Assembly (NCBI RefSeq): GCF_020447225.1
Contig: NZ_JAJAEO010000182.1
Span: 18,126 to 82,125, forward strand
Direction of reading: 5' to 3'
DNA length: 64,000 nt
Source of the DNA: Methylophaga pinxianii
Lineage (GTDB): Bacteria; Pseudomonadota; Gammaproteobacteria; Nitrosococcales; Methylophagaceae
Shown: positions 52,395 to 62,534 of the stretch, piece after piece
Numbering within the stretch: the first letter of the stretch is position 1
How the letters are laid out: each line of letters opens with the position of its first letter
Program-made: the position numbers and the translations under genes
The notes under the pieces: model-generated
Told to the model about the DNA's origin: nothing
Seen by the model: the letters and a program-made list of their open reading frames with translations, nothing else
The model's database searches: none

Positions 52395-52880
52395 TTAAAG
52401 TAAATTGTCAGAAGATGTACTACCGGACAAACTGTTTTGCAGGTGAGTTTCAATATTGTCTAATTTGGGAATAAACGCGACATTGGATCCTATCTTTATC
52501 TGACAATGAAGCCAGTCAGAATCGACAATATCATGAGTTGGCTGCAGCGCCGTTTCATTGATGGTGATAAGTTGAGGTGCGCCGCAACAGGCAACAGCAT
52601 AATGTTTAATTTTGGCCTCGTTATTAATACCATTAATCACACATAGCTTATTAATCTGCCGGGAATTTTGTTGCCCGCTACCAATCATGGTTTCCAGATC
52701 AATGACTTGCAGCGGAAGATCCCGCCAAAAACACTGGCCGATATACCACGCGGTATCAATATCACTGTCGGTCAGACGTGGCAGAGGAATGACTTCGGCA
52801 ATGGTGGGATTCGGCAGCAGTAAATAATGTTGTCGGAGCGGAATCAACATGCAATGAATGAAATCAGATTCTTTGCTCAT
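52395..52880 (-). CDS. chpC: CheW-like adapter ChpC
   Basis: 161 residues. One CheW domain with I-P-L-R-Q-H-Y-L-L-L-P-N (13-24), A-E-V-I-P-L-P (28-34), and W-R-D-L-P-L-Q-V-I-D-L-E (52-63). It follows chpA by 16 bp, as ChpC does in Pseudomonas. A second CheW-like adapter may link further receptors to the ChpA kinase. Confidence 0.83.
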   Translation of the reverse strand: MSKESDFIHCMLIPLRQHYLLLPNPTIAEVIPLPRLTDSDIDTAWYIGQCFWRDLPLQVIDLETMIGSGQQNSRQINKLCVINGINNEAKIKHYAVACCGAPQLITINETALQPTHDIVDSDWLHCQIKIGSNVAFIPKLDNIETHLQNSLSGSTSSDNLL

Positions 52881-52896
52881 AATGGCCTTTTAAAAT

Positions 52897-55800
52897 TCAT
52901 CGTTGCTCAGCAGGGTATCGGTTACCCAACTGTTGTTTCATCGAAATAATTAACTCATCGTCCTGATAGGGTTTACCAAGATAGGCATTTACTCCAATGG
53001 TCAATGCTCGTTGGCGGTGTTTATCCCCTGTTCGAGAGGTAATCATCACGATCGGTAGATGTTTGAATTGTGCATCATTTCGGATGATGGAAGCGAACTC
53101 GAAGCCATCCATGCGGGGCATTTCAACGTCCAGTAATACAATATCCGGTGTTTGCTCATACAGCTGCGCCAGTGCCTCGACACCATCTTTTGCCGTGGCA
53201 ACTTCAAAACCTAAACGGGTCAACAGACTGCCTGTGGCTTTGCGCATGGTGATGGAGTCATCCACAATCATCGCTAATGGTTTACGTTCAACGGTTATTT
53301 CCTGGTAACTTTCACTGGCCTGTTGAAGATTGGCAGTTCCGGTTGGCGCCTGATAGCTGTCAATTAATGTAGGAATGTCCAGAATAAAGACAACTCGGCC
53401 ATCCCCCAGGATGGTGGCACCATTTATGGCATCAATCTGCCCCAGCTGCGCGCCGACAGATTTAATAACAATTTCACGGTTACTATCTATGTTATCAACA
53501 GCCAGTGCCACTTTGATATCACCACTGCGGAATAAGAGTAATGGCATTTGCTGACGCAGGTTATCCAATAAATTCAGTGGTTGGCCCAGTAAGTTGCTTA
53601 GTGGCACAAAATCATACAATTCACCATGAAATGTGTATGTCGGCTTTTCCTGAGACATCAATTCGCGTATGCGTTGAATACTGATGCGTTCACCGGCATT
53701 AACGGCAGATAACGGTACGGCAAATTGTTGTTGATTGACTGAAATCAATAATGCCTGCATAACGGACAGGGTTAACGGCAGGCGCAAATGAAATTGTGTA
53801 CCTTTACCAGGCTGTGAACTGATCGATAAACGACCTTTCAAGGCGCGTATCTCGTTGCTTACAACATCCATACCGACACCACGACCTGACAATTGTGAAA
53901 TGGCATCGGCAGTACTGAAACCTGATGTTAATATCAACTGAATCAGTGCCTGTTCATTGGGAATATTATGAGGATCAATCAGGTTCTGGGCGATAGCACG
54001 TTGTTTGATCTTCTCAATATTCAGACCCTGACCATCATCGGCAATGGTGATTAGTACTTCAGAACCTTCACGCTGCATGCTGATTTGCAATTGTCCGGTT
54101 GGGCCTTTGTCGTTTTGCAAACGCTCATCAACGGTTTCTAATCCATGGGCAATGGCATTCCGCAGAATGTGTTCAATCGGAGCGACCAAACGATCAAGGA
54201 TGGTGCGGTCCAGTTCCAAGTCGGCACCACTCACAAATAACTGCGACTGTTTATCCAGCTCACTATTGGTTTGCCGGACTATCCTTTCCAGTCGAGGCAC
54301 GATGGAATTGAAGGGTAACAGGCGCGTGTGCATCAGACCTTGTTGCAAATCTGTATTCAACCGTGACTGCTGGAGCAACAGAATATCTGTTTCACGCATC
54401 AGGTTACCCATTGAACGACTGATGTTATTCAAGTCATTCACGGTTTCGGTCAAACTGCGGGATAACTGCTGAATGGTCGAAAAACGATCCAGCTCCAGTG
54501 GATCAAATTCGGTATTACTATCTTGAACCGTATCTTCATATCGGAAAAGGATCTGCGTTTCGGTTTCGATTTCCAGCTTGCGTAACTGTTCATGTAAACG
54601 GGCAACCGTTTCTTCCATCTCTTCAAGTTGCTGGTGCATGGCACCATGTTGCTGGGTAACCTGGTCACGCGTAATACTTACTTCACCGGCAAAGTTACTC
54701 AGGTAATCCAGCAAGTCGGCACGAACCCGGATTTTTTCTGAATTTTGCTTGCCAGGGCTCGCCTTTTCCGGAGCAATGTTAGTGAAGCTTGGGATCTCAG
54801 GCTGTGTGGGTTCAGCATATGTTGGCAACTCGGCCAGATTATCAATATCAGCTGGCACATAGCCTAAGTAGTGTTGAATTTCCTGCAGTAAATCGACAGC
54901 TGCAGGAATGTTCTCTCTGTTTGCTAACTGTTCCTGCATTTCGGTCAGACGGTCCTGACAGCGTTGCAATAAGTTGAAAAAGCTTTCATCAGGTTTTTCA
55001 GGACGATCTGTGACCGAGAGCACGAGCGTCTCTGTTTGATGTGTCAGATCAGCCATGGCGGTAATTGCTGTGAGTCGGGCTCCACCTTTAAGCGTATGCA
55101 GATCACGCTGCAATTGCATTGAGCCCGCTGGATTTTCGGGTTCTGTTTGCCATTGTTTGATTGCACGATCCGCGGATATCAATAATTCAGCGGCTTCTTC
55201 GGTAAAGGCTTCGAGAATTTCGGGATCCACATCGGCTGTGGAGACAGTGTCTAATGCCGTTAATGTGGAACGAATTTGTTCTCGGAAAGCTGTAAAATCT
55301 GCTGGGGTTTTGTGTTGAATCAGCGATTCAATCTGATCATTGACGATCTCAAGAGCTTCTTCAAGTAATTCGCTCAAATTATCACTGCGACTTTGAGGGT
55401 GCATGATCAGTCTCTGCATCAATTGATACAGTGCCGCGAGTTGGGGTAATGCGGCGTTTTCTGCATTTTCTGCAAGCGTATTCAGTGTCTGCCGTAATGA
55501 TAAAGGTGCTTCATTATCGCTCCGCTGCCATTGTTCAAGCTGTTGGCTGTACTCGTTGAGTAAACCATCTGTTTCCTCGAGAAAGCTCACCAGTTGTTCA
55601 GGATCCAGCGGTGCCGTATGCGTTTGTTCTGCTTTTTGCGGGCAGATCTCAAAAATCCGCCGATCCAGCAAACGGATATCTGGTTCATCAGTGCTGGTTT
55701 TAACGGCCTCCAACAGCTGACTTAATTCCATAATGATGTCATTCAAATCATGGATGGATTGATCAGTGAAAACCTGTTGCTGATGATAGAGATTACGGAA

Positions 55801-58344
55801 GGTTTGATCCAGCTGTGTTGCGATGATAGCGACAGGTTTTACACCAGCAATATTGGCGCAGCCTTTGAGTGAATGTGCTGCGCTCAACAAGGTTTTATTG
55901 ATGACTTTTCCCGGTTGCAAAACAGCTGTTTCAGCAAATAAGGTTTGCAAGTGCTGATCCGCTTCCAGGAAGAAAATATCCTGTAATGCCTGGTCTTCAT
56001 CTTGTTCAACAAGATTTTCCAGCACACTGTCTTGGCCATCAAGTTGTCTGGCGAGGATGGTTAAGGCTTCTGCAGACTGGGTAAAGTCAGGTTGTGCCTG
56101 AGTAAATAGATCCAAACATGCTGTAACTTCAGGCACAGCTTCCATGACCAGAGCCATAATTTCATCCGACACAGCCAATGAACCGTCTAACACTTGATTT
56201 AACAAATGTTCAATTGCCTGTGCCAATTCTGCGATCGTTACAGCTCCAGCCATTCGGCCGCTGCCTTTAAGCGTATGAAAGTGCCGGCGGATGGTTGTTA
56301 AATCACCGGCTTCTGGAGTTTCACACCAGATGGGCAATAATTGCTGCAACTCATCCAGTACTTCATTGGCTTCTTCAACAAATACTTCAGCGATCTCTGA
56401 ATTAATATGTGGTGCAAATTGCCAGTGACCTGTAGTTTCCGCTGCAGTATCTTCCAGAGTTTCACGGGTAGTGACTGACTGTGATGGCTGGACGTCGATA
56501 TCAATTAATTCCAGAGATTCATCAGTCTTATCTGCTTCAACATCATCGAACTCAATAGGAGAAGGAGCAAAATCCATCAGCGATAATGCGTCTTCATCCT
56601 CATCGGCATCATCCTTGGAGAGATCAAAATCCAATAACTCGACAGTTTCAGATCGCTCTAAATCATGACTTTCTGTTATATCGATTGCTGATGGCTCTGG
56701 CAATGATATTTCCGGTTCGTCAATCGTCCGAGAGCTTACCTTTTCGCCGAAGTGCTGCAATGTTCTCCGTGCGGATTCCAGACTATTTTCATCAGTTTGC
56801 CCGGTGTGATGCAGATTTTCCAAATAGATTTCTGCTGACGTTATTATCTCAGCCAGATCCTGCTGGGCTTTTTCGGACAATAATAAAGAGCCATCTTGCG
56901 AAAATTTATTAGCCAGAATGTTAAACAGTTCAGCAGCATTATTAATATTCAAAATATCCAGACTGCCTGCCAGCATCCGTAAACTGTTAATAAAGTTTTT
57001 ATGAACAGCCTCAGTGTTTTCAGCGGGCTGGTTGGAATGCAGAATCAACAGTTCTTTAATGCTGGCCAATTCATTGAGACATTCGTTTAAGACGGTTTTT
57101 TGTAGCTGACGATGAATGGCGTCAGAAGCATCGGTTTGTCTGAGTCGAGCTTCGATTTGCAGTAAGTCGTCGGCTAAGTGTGCCAGTTGTTCATGGTAAG
57201 ACTTATCGGTTGCCAGGCATTTTTGCAAAGCAATATGTTGTTTTTGTAAAGAATCGCTTTGCGCTTGATGTTGAAGAAGTGACAGCGTGTCAGCCATGCT
57301 AAGCAGTTGCAGACTGATGTCATTGACCGCCTCATCAGCTTGCTCTTCAGCGGTATCAAATTGACTGATCCGCTCTTTAAGTTCCTCAAGTTGCTCAAGC
57401 AATGCATTTTGAGCTTCTTGTAATGCTGAATCACTGTGACCGATAAGTTGTGATGCCTGATCATAAAAACTGAGGCCAAAATGTTGTTTCACGCTGGTGA
57501 CCAAAGGTCCGTAGCTGTTAGCACGCGCGATCAGCAGGAGTAATTGTTTTAATAACTTCTCTGGATATCCCGCTAATAAAGAGTTTTCATCGCCCTCACA
57601 GACCAAGCGGATAGGGGAGGCCATTTTTCCCATCAGTTGTTTGGCCAGGACATCATCACGAATACCTCTGTGTGCCAGACTCTCCAGTAAAGCTTCAGCA
57701 ACCCACCAGAATAAAGTGGTTTTCTGTTGGATAGACTGCAGGCGTAAATGACGTAAAATCCCGCGCATTTTGCGCAGACTCTTGTCATCCTGTTCACGCA
57801 TCCACGTTAGCAGCAGGTGCTGGAATACATGGGCTACTTTATGTCTTTCCAATTCGAGGGGTGGAGCGGTGTGTGCAGGGTTCGGTGCGATTTCATCCGG
57901 TAACTCTGTCGTGAGGTCTGGCGAAAAGATATCGGTTTCATCAATAACCGGTTTATCTCGCAACACTCTCAATTCATTGATTGAGTCCAGTACACATAAG
58001 ATGTTGTCTGGAAATTTTTCACTTAATTTCTGTAAATATGTTGGTAACAAAATAAGGCCGCGCGTTAACGCTTCCAACGCAGCATTTTGTTTATCTTCCG
58101 GGAACGACCGCATATGACCGGCAATAGACTGCATCTCGGATGCAAGCATTTGCGCCCCGTCCAGATTAAGCATTTCCAGCGTACCATTCACTTGGTACAA
58201 ATGCTCCACACAGCGACTTAATGTTTCAGATTGTTGTGGATCTTCAATATAGGTCTGAACGGATTGCAAAGCTGCAGCGAGCGACTTCTGCAATTCATCT
58301 TGCAGCCAGGTCAAGGCATTGTAGTTGCCTCTTGATTGGGTCAT
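52897..58344 (-). CDS. chpA: Hybrid chemotaxis histidine kinase ChpA (PilL)
   Basis: 1815 residues. The N-terminal FimL-like and degenerate Hpt region (1-650) lacks H-x-x-K-G. Three canonical Hpt histidines follow: H-T-L-K-G-S-G (His690), H-S-L-K-G-C-A (His824) and H-T-L-K-G-G-A (His1083). A further segment near 910-1010 looks like an Hpt without His. The CheA dimerisation part and the ATP domain (N-A-I-A-H-G-L-E near 1395, D-D-G-Q-G-L-N) come next, then a CheW-like regulatory domain (about 1560-1690) and a receiver with Asp1739 in L-L-D-V-E-M-P-R-M-D-G. It phosphorylates PilG/PilH and so controls type IV pilus twitching. Order pilG-pilH-pilI-pilJ-chpA matches Pseudomonas. Confidence 0.95.
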   Translation of the reverse strand: MTQSRGNYNALTWLQDELQKSLAAALQSVQTYIEDPQQSETLSRCVEHLYQVNGTLEMLNLDGAQMLASEMQSIAGHMRSFPEDKQNAALEALTRGLILLPTYLQKLSEKFPDNILCVLDSINELRVLRDKPVIDETDIFSPDLTTELPDEIAPNPAHTAPPLELERHKVAHVFQHLLLTWMREQDDKSLRKMRGILRHLRLQSIQQKTTLFWWVAEALLESLAHRGIRDDVLAKQLMGKMASPIRLVCEGDENSLLAGYPEKLLKQLLLLIARANSYGPLVTSVKQHFGLSFYDQASQLIGHSDSALQEAQNALLEQLEELKERISQFDTAEEQADEAVNDISLQLLSMADTLSLLQHQAQSDSLQKQHIALQKCLATDKSYHEQLAHLADDLLQIEARLRQTDASDAIHRQLQKTVLNECLNELASIKELLILHSNQPAENTEAVHKNFINSLRMLAGSLDILNINNAAELFNILANKFSQDGSLLLSEKAQQDLAEIITSAEIYLENLHHTGQTDENSLESARRTLQHFGEKVSSRTIDEPEISLPEPSAIDITESHDLERSETVELLDFDLSKDDADEDEDALSLMDFAPSPIEFDDVEADKTDESLELIDIDVQPSQSVTTRETLEDTAAETTGHWQFAPHINSEIAEVFVEEANEVLDELQQLLPIWCETPEAGDLTTIRRHFHTLKGSGRMAGAVTIAELAQAIEHLLNQVLDGSLAVSDEIMALVMEAVPEVTACLDLFTQAQPDFTQSAEALTILARQLDGQDSVLENLVEQDEDQALQDIFFLEADQHLQTLFAETAVLQPGKVINKTLLSAAHSLKGCANIAGVKPVAIIATQLDQTFRNLYHQQQVFTDQSIHDLNDIIMELSQLLEAVKTSTDEPDIRLLDRRIFEICPQKAEQTHTAPLDPEQLVSFLEETDGLLNEYSQQLEQWQRSDNEAPLSLRQTLNTLAENAENAALPQLAALYQLMQRLIMHPQSRSDNLSELLEEALEIVNDQIESLIQHKTPADFTAFREQIRSTLTALDTVSTADVDPEILEAFTEEAAELLISADRAIKQWQTEPENPAGSMQLQRDLHTLKGGARLTAITAMADLTHQTETLVLSVTDRPEKPDESFFNLLQRCQDRLTEMQEQLANRENIPAAVDLLQEIQHYLGYVPADIDNLAELPTYAEPTQPEIPSFTNIAPEKASPGKQNSEKIRVRADLLDYLSNFAGEVSITRDQVTQQHGAMHQQLEEMEETVARLHEQLRKLEIETETQILFRYEDTVQDSNTEFDPLELDRFSTIQQLSRSLTETVNDLNNISRSMGNLMRETDILLLQQSRLNTDLQQGLMHTRLLPFNSIVPRLERIVRQTNSELDKQSQLFVSGADLELDRTILDRLVAPIEHILRNAIAHGLETVDERLQNDKGPTGQLQISMQREGSEVLITIADDGQGLNIEKIKQRAIAQNLIDPHNIPNEQALIQLILTSGFSTADAISQLSGRGVGMDVVSNEIRALKGRLSISSQPGKGTQFHLRLPLTLSVMQALLISVNQQQFAVPLSAVNAGERISIQRIRELMSQEKPTYTFHGELYDFVPLSNLLGQPLNLLDNLRQQMPLLLFRSGDIKVALAVDNIDSNREIVIKSVGAQLGQIDAINGATILGDGRVVFILDIPTLIDSYQAPTGTANLQQASESYQEITVERKPLAMIVDDSITMRKATGSLLTRLGFEVATAKDGVEALAQLYEQTPDIVLLDVEMPRMDGFEFASIIRNDAQFKHLPIVMITSRTGDKHRQRALTIGVNAYLGKPYQDDELIISMKQQLGNRYPAEQR

Positions 58345-58372
58345 ATGCGCTTCTCCGCCGATTCAGGCTGCG

Positions 58373-59635
58373 TCAAGGTAATTTGAAACCAGAGACTGAT
58401 TTACGCAGTTCATTCGTCAGTTCCAACAGTCTACCGATCGCCGCCGCACTCTCATTGGTGCCCGTTGAGGTCTGCATGGTGATTTCCTGAATCACACTCA
58501 TGTTTTCTGATGTACTAATCGCTGCAGTGGCCTGTTGTTTGGCATTGCTGGAAATATTGTTGATCAATTCCGCTAACTGCTGGGAAACGGTTTCAATTTG
58601 CTCCAGCGAAGCCCCGGCATCTTGTGATAATCGCGCTCCGGAAACCACTTCAGCGGTACTTTGTTCCATGGAGCTGATGGCTTCACTGGTATCGCTTTGA
58701 ATGGTACGAACCAGCGCATCAATCTGGCGAGTGGCACTGCCTGAACGCTCCGCCAGACGCTGAACCTCGTCCGCAACAACCGCAAAGCCGCGGCCGGCTT
58801 CCCCGGCCATTGCTGCCTGAATGGCGGCATTGAGTGACAAAATATTGGTTTGTTCGGCGATGTCATTAATCAATTCAACGATTTCACCGATTTGCTGAGA
58901 ACTCTCGCCCAGGCGTTTCATCCGTTTAGACGTTTCCTGGATTTGTTCGCGGATAGTATCCATCCCGTGAATAGCTTTTTTCACCGCGCCATTACCCTGG
59001 ACGGCAAGGCTTACCGATTGCTTCGCAACTTCTGAAGATTGGCTGGCATTTTCAGAAACCAGTTCGATGGAAGCCGCCATCTGAGTAATCGCCGAACTGA
59101 CTTCAGAAATCTGCTGGGCCTGATGTTCACTGGCATCAGTTAAATGCAGAGCAGTCGCCTGAGTTTCCTGGGCTGCCGAAGCAACCTGTAAGGTGGTTGA
59201 GTTAATCTGAGCAACCAGACTGCGTAACGCATCAATGGTGTAGTTGACCGAGTCGGCGATGGCACCGGTTATATCTTCGGTCACCGTCGCTGTGACGGTC
59301 AGATCACCATCGGCCAGATCCCCCATTTCATCCAGCAGTCGCAAAATCGCATCCTGGTTATGACGGTTTTGCAGTTCCATTTCGTCCATGGACTGTTTGA
59401 TTTTACGTAACGGCTGGTAGGCCACCAGCAGTGCCAATATCACCGCAAGAATGACGCTTAACGCGCTGGCTCCCGCGGTTATTAAGGGATCGGGATACAC
59501 CAGGACATATTGTCCTGTGACAAGTAACCAAATCCCTGCAAGTGCCAAGCCACTGAAAAGAATAATCAAGAAGAGGTAAAACAGATTTTTGCCGCTGAGC
59601 AGCGAAGAAAAAAACAGTTTACTGGTGGCGTTCAT
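58373..59635 (-). CDS. pilJ: Methyl-accepting chemotaxis protein, short PilJ
   Basis: 420 residues against about 680 in P. aeruginosa. Two membrane spans (18-39 and 51-73) are separated by only about 11 residues, so there is no periplasmic sensor domain. The HAMP region has the PilJ-type [15 protein letters not shown]. The signalling tip is [31 protein letters not shown] near 262-292. It should join PilI and ChpA in a membrane array. Its position, 28 bp before chpA, is the classic one. Confidence 0.9.
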   Translation of the reverse strand: MNATSKLFFSSLLSGKNLFYLFLIILFSGLALAGIWLLVTGQYVLVYPDPLITAGASALSVILAVILALLVAYQPLRKIKQSMDEMELQNRHNQDAILRLLDEMGDLADGDLTVTATVTEDITGAIADSVNYTIDALRSLVAQINSTTLQVASAAQETQATALHLTDASEHQAQQISEVSSAITQMAASIELVSENASQSSEVAKQSVSLAVQGNGAVKKAIHGMDTIREQIQETSKRMKRLGESSQQIGEIVELINDIAEQTNILSLNAAIQAAMAGEAGRGFAVVADEVQRLAERSGSATRQIDALVRTIQSDTSEAISSMEQSTAEVVSGARLSQDAGASLEQIETVSQQLAELINNISSNAKQQATAAISTSENMSVIQEITMQTSTGTNESAAAIGRLLELTNELRKSVSGFKLP

Positions 59636-59659
59636 ATGGCGTGTCCTGAAATAAAATCG

Positions 59660-60208
59660 TTAAGCGGCTGCATTTAAAAATCTGGGATCTTCAGCCAGTT
59701 TAAGTAAGCTGAAAACGTGCCAATAGGTTTCTTGTTGGTAAAGCCGACCCTGCAGATACGGCTTGAGATGTAAATGTTGTCTGGCATCAGCCGGTTCCGG
59801 TTGACGTTGAAAATGCTTCAGACCGAACACTTCATCAACGATTAAACCGCTGAAAAATTCGGGGTGGTTCAAAACAATAACGCGTTTGCGTTTATCCACT
59901 GGGCTGCTGCTTCCCTGTAAAAACAGGTTCAGATCAATTAAAGGCAGCAGATCGCCGCGCAGACTGGTCATTCCAACAACCCAGGGTTGTGATTTTGGAA
60001 CGGGAGTGATCTGTTGTGGTAGCGGAAATACTTCTCGTGATTGGCCCAGCGGGATGAGCAGGTGGAGTTTATCCAGGCGAAAACCAATGGCTGTCCAGGC
60101 CCCATCCATATTATCCTGCTGAGATAAGCCGGCAATTCGCTGTTGGCTACGCCGTTCAATATCTTTAAGCGTGGCAATAATATCTGCTGGATTATCCAAG
60201 GTGGTCAT
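59660..60208 (-). CDS. pilI: CheW-like adapter PilI
   Basis: 182 residues. CheW fold with I-G-F-R-L-D-K-L-H-L-L-I-P-L (41-54), V-F-P-L-P-Q-Q-I-T-P-V-P (60-71), W-V-V-G-M-T-S-L-R-G-D-L-L-P-L-I-D-L near 76-93. It connects PilJ with ChpA. Its ATG overlaps the pilH stop by 4 bases. Confidence 0.93.
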   Translation of the reverse strand: MTTLDNPADIIATLKDIERRSQQRIAGLSQQDNMDGAWTAIGFRLDKLHLLIPLGQSREVFPLPQQITPVPKSQPWVVGMTSLRGDLLPLIDLNLFLQGSSSPVDKRKRVIVLNHPEFFSGLIVDEVFGLKHFQRQPEPADARQHLHLKPYLQGRLYQQETYWHVFSLLKLAEDPRFLNAAA

Positions 60209-60576
60209 GCTGACACTTCTACCAATTCATTGATTTGTAAAATCAGATCTTCTTCGGCAACCGGTTTGCCCAGATAGCCTCGTGCGCCCTGTCTCATTCC
60301 CCACATGCGATCAGTTTCCTGATGTTTAGACGAAACGATCACAATCGGTATGTGGGCGGTGGCATGGTCCTTGGTTAATCGGCGAGTAGCCTGAAATCCA
60401 TTTAAAACGGGCATAACAACATCCATCAATATCAATTGAGGTAATTGAGATTGCGCCATCGCAACTGCTTGTTCGCCATCAGTGGCGACGATGACTTCAT
60501 GACCATTTTTTTCCAACATCTTCTGTAATACATACACTTCAGTTGGTGAGTCATCGGCTATCAAAATTAAAGCCAT
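60205..60576 (-). CDS. pilH: Response regulator PilH
   Basis: 123 residues, one receiver domain: D8 and D9, phosphorylated Asp52 in L-M-D-V-V-M-P, Ser82 in V-I-V-S-S-K, and Lys104 in G-K-P. No output domain. In Pseudomonas PilH acts as a counterpart to PilG in controlling pilus retraction. Six bases separate it from pilG. Confidence 0.93.
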   Translation of the reverse strand: MALILIADDSPTEVYVLQKMLEKNGHEVIVATDGEQAVAMAQSQLPQLILMDVVMPVLNGFQATRRLTKDHATAHIPIVIVSSKHQETDRMWGMRQGARGYLGKPVAEEDLILQINELVEVSA

Positions 60577-60582
60577 AAAAAC

Positions 60583-60999
60583 TTAAGCGTCCTTGTTTTT
60601 TTTGTCGAGCAAATGCGTCCGTATCGCATCCAGTAAATCATCGCGGGTAAAAGGTTTAGTCAGATATTGTTCTGCCCCGACAACCCGCCCCTTTGCGCGG
60701 TCAAACAGGCCATCCTTGCTGGATAACATCACAACCGGAATATCCCGATATTTGGGATTATTTTTTACTAAAGCACAGGTTTGATAACCATCCAGGCGCG
60801 GCATCATGATATCGATAAAAATAATATCGGGATGCTGCCCACTAATGATCGGCAACGCTTCAAAACCGTTGTCCGCGGTGAGCACTTCACAACCTGCTTT
60901 TTGCAGCAGGGATTCAGCGCTACGGCGAATCGTTTTGCTGTCATCGATGACCATCACCTTAAGGCCTGAAAATTCTGATAAAGTCTCACTCACGGTCAT
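60583..60999 (-). CDS. pilG: Response regulator PilG
   Basis: 138 residues, one receiver domain with D19/D20, Asp63 in F-I-D-I-M-M-P-R-L-D-G, Ser93 in M-L-S-S-K-D-G and Lys115 in T-K-P-F. It has the short N-terminal extension typical of PilG. First gene of the leftward pilGHIJ-chpAC operon. The 239 bp before it, up to gshA, hold both divergent promoters. Confidence 0.94.
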   Translation of the reverse strand: MTVSETLSEFSGLKVMVIDDSKTIRRSAESLLQKAGCEVLTADNGFEALPIISGQHPDIIFIDIMMPRLDGYQTCALVKNNPKYRDIPVVMLSSKDGLFDRAKGRVVGAEQYLTKPFTRDDLLDAIRTHLLDKKNKDA

Positions 61000-61202
61000 T
61001 AGTACCTACAGCCTGACACATTCGATTAAAATCAGCCTTGAAGATAACCCATTTTTGTTCGTCAGGCTAGTGACTACTTTCGATGTTAAGGTCTGTTATT
61101 CCTTCATTTCTAAACGCATGGCAGAGTATGTATGACTTGAAATATCCAATCTGTGTCCCATATCACAGTAACCGGGGTCTGCTTATCTTTCACGTCACCC
61201 CC

Positions 61203-61211
61203 TGCTAGACT
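61203..61211 (+). promoter_or_regulatory. Possible extended -10 promoter of gshA
   Basis: TG-C-TAGACT (TAGACT at 61206-61211) forms an extended -10 element 28 bases before the ATG. The -35 region is poor (TTATCT). Nothing else in 61000-61238 is clearly recognisable. Confidence 0.35.
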
Positions 61212-61238
61212 CATTTTTATTGATTCAGAGAGTTCACC

Positions 61239-62513
61239 ATGACATCAGCCGTACCGCACCTCACTACTGCCCTAAACGGGCCATTATTGGAATTAGAATC
61301 ACATTTATTGGAGCGGCAGGCCGATGTTGAATGCTGGTTGCGAGAACAATGGCTGAAAACGCCGGCCCCATTTTATGCTTCGGTTGATTTGCGAAATTCC
61401 GGATTTAAATTGGCGCCTGTTGATACAAATCTGTTTCCTGCTGGATTTAACAATCTTAATCCGGCTTTTATGCCTCTGTGTGTTCAGGCTGCGCAAGCTG
61501 CTGTTGAGCGACTTTGCCCAAAAGCCCGGCGTGTCTTGATCATTGCAGAAAACCATACCCGAAACCTGTTTTATCTGGAAAGTGTAGAAACGTTGCGGGA
61601 TATATTCGAAAAGGCCGGTCTGGAGGCGCGTATTGCCAGTTTGCGAGATGATATCAACGAAGCCATACAGATTAAATTACCTTCTGGTAAAACCTGCGAA
61701 ATTTCACCTTTAGAGCGTCGGGGAAATCGGGTGGCGATAGGTGATTTTTCGCCTTGTCTGGTCCTGCTTAACAATGATATGTCAGGTGGGCGCCCGGCCA
61801 TACTGGAGGATCTCGAACAGCAGGTTGCTCCGCCGCTAAAAGCCGGTTGGTCAACACGAAAGAAATCGGATCATTTCACCCATTATTCAATGGTTGCACA
61901 TGCTTTTGCAGAACAAATCGGTATTGACCCCTGGCTAGTATCGCCCCTGACATTGCAATGCGGGGAAGTGAATTTTATGGAGCGTAGCGGGATGGAATGT
62001 CTGGCGCGGAATGTGAATACATTGCTCACAGCCATTCAGAATAAATATGATCAATATGGCATTGATCGTGAGCCCTTTGTTGTGGTGAAAGCGGATTCTG
62101 GAACGTATGGTATGGGTATCATGATGGTGAAAAGTGCCGACGATGTCATGAACCTCAACCGTAAGCAACGCACCAAGATGTCTTCGGCTAAAGAAGGTCT
62201 CGTTGTCGATAATGTATTAATTCAGGAAGGTGTGTATACCTTTGAAACTCTGGGTGAAGATCAGGCCGTTGCTGAACCGGTGATTTACATGATGGATCAC
62301 TTTGTCATCGGTGGTTTTTATCGTGTTCACACCGGGCGTGGTGTCGATGAAAATCTCAATGCACCTGGTATGCACTTTGAACCTTTGGCATTTGCCCAGT
62401 CATGTATTACCCCGGACAAACTCGATAAGCCTGATGCTGAACCGAATCGTTTTTATGCTTATGGGGTTATTGCACGGCTTGCATTACTAGCCGCAGCAAG
62501 AGAGCTGGTATAG
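61239..62513 (+). CDS. gshA: Glutamate-cysteine ligase, proteobacterial GshA of the Thiobacillus type
   Basis: 424 residues. It is not the enterobacterial GshA but the other family, found in many beta- and gammaproteobacteria, often next to gshB. Segments: F-Y-A-S-V-D-L-R-N-S-G-F-K near 45-57, L-N-N-D-M-S-G-G-R-P near 174-183, V-V-K-A-D-S-G-T-Y-G-M-G-I near 281-293 (ATP-grasp-like), and G-G-F-Y-R-V-H near 364-370. It catalyses the first step of glutathione synthesis, which methylotrophs also use for formaldehyde defence. gshB is not in the window. The stop codon lies in the loop side of a terminator-like hairpin. Confidence 0.93.
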   Translation: MTSAVPHLTTALNGPLLELESHLLERQADVECWLREQWLKTPAPFYASVDLRNSGFKLAPVDTNLFPAGFNNLNPAFMPLCVQAAQAAVERLCPKARRVLIIAENHTRNLFYLESVETLRDIFEKAGLEARIASLRDDINEAIQIKLPSGKTCEISPLERRGNRVAIGDFSPCLVLLNNDMSGGRPAILEDLEQQVAPPLKAGWSTRKKSDHFTHYSMVAHAFAEQIGIDPWLVSPLTLQCGEVNFMERSGMECLARNVNTLLTAIQNKYDQYGIDREPFVVVKADSGTYGMGIMMVKSADDVMNLNRKQRTKMSSAKEGLVVDNVLIQEGVYTFETLGEDQAVAEPVIYMMDHFVIGGFYRVHTGRGVDENLNAPGMHFEPLAFAQSCITPDKLDKPDAEPNRFYAYGVIARLALLAAARELV

Positions 62514-62528
62514 ACACGCCATACCAGC
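62504..62528. terminator. Hairpin at the 3' end of gshA
   Basis: GCTGGTAT (62504-62511) and ATACCAGC (62521-62528) form a perfect 8-bp stem around a 9-base loop. The gshA stop lies inside it, and the convergent FIST gene ends 7 bases beyond. Probable bidirectional terminator. Confidence 0.55.
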
Positions 62529-62534
62529 TTAATA

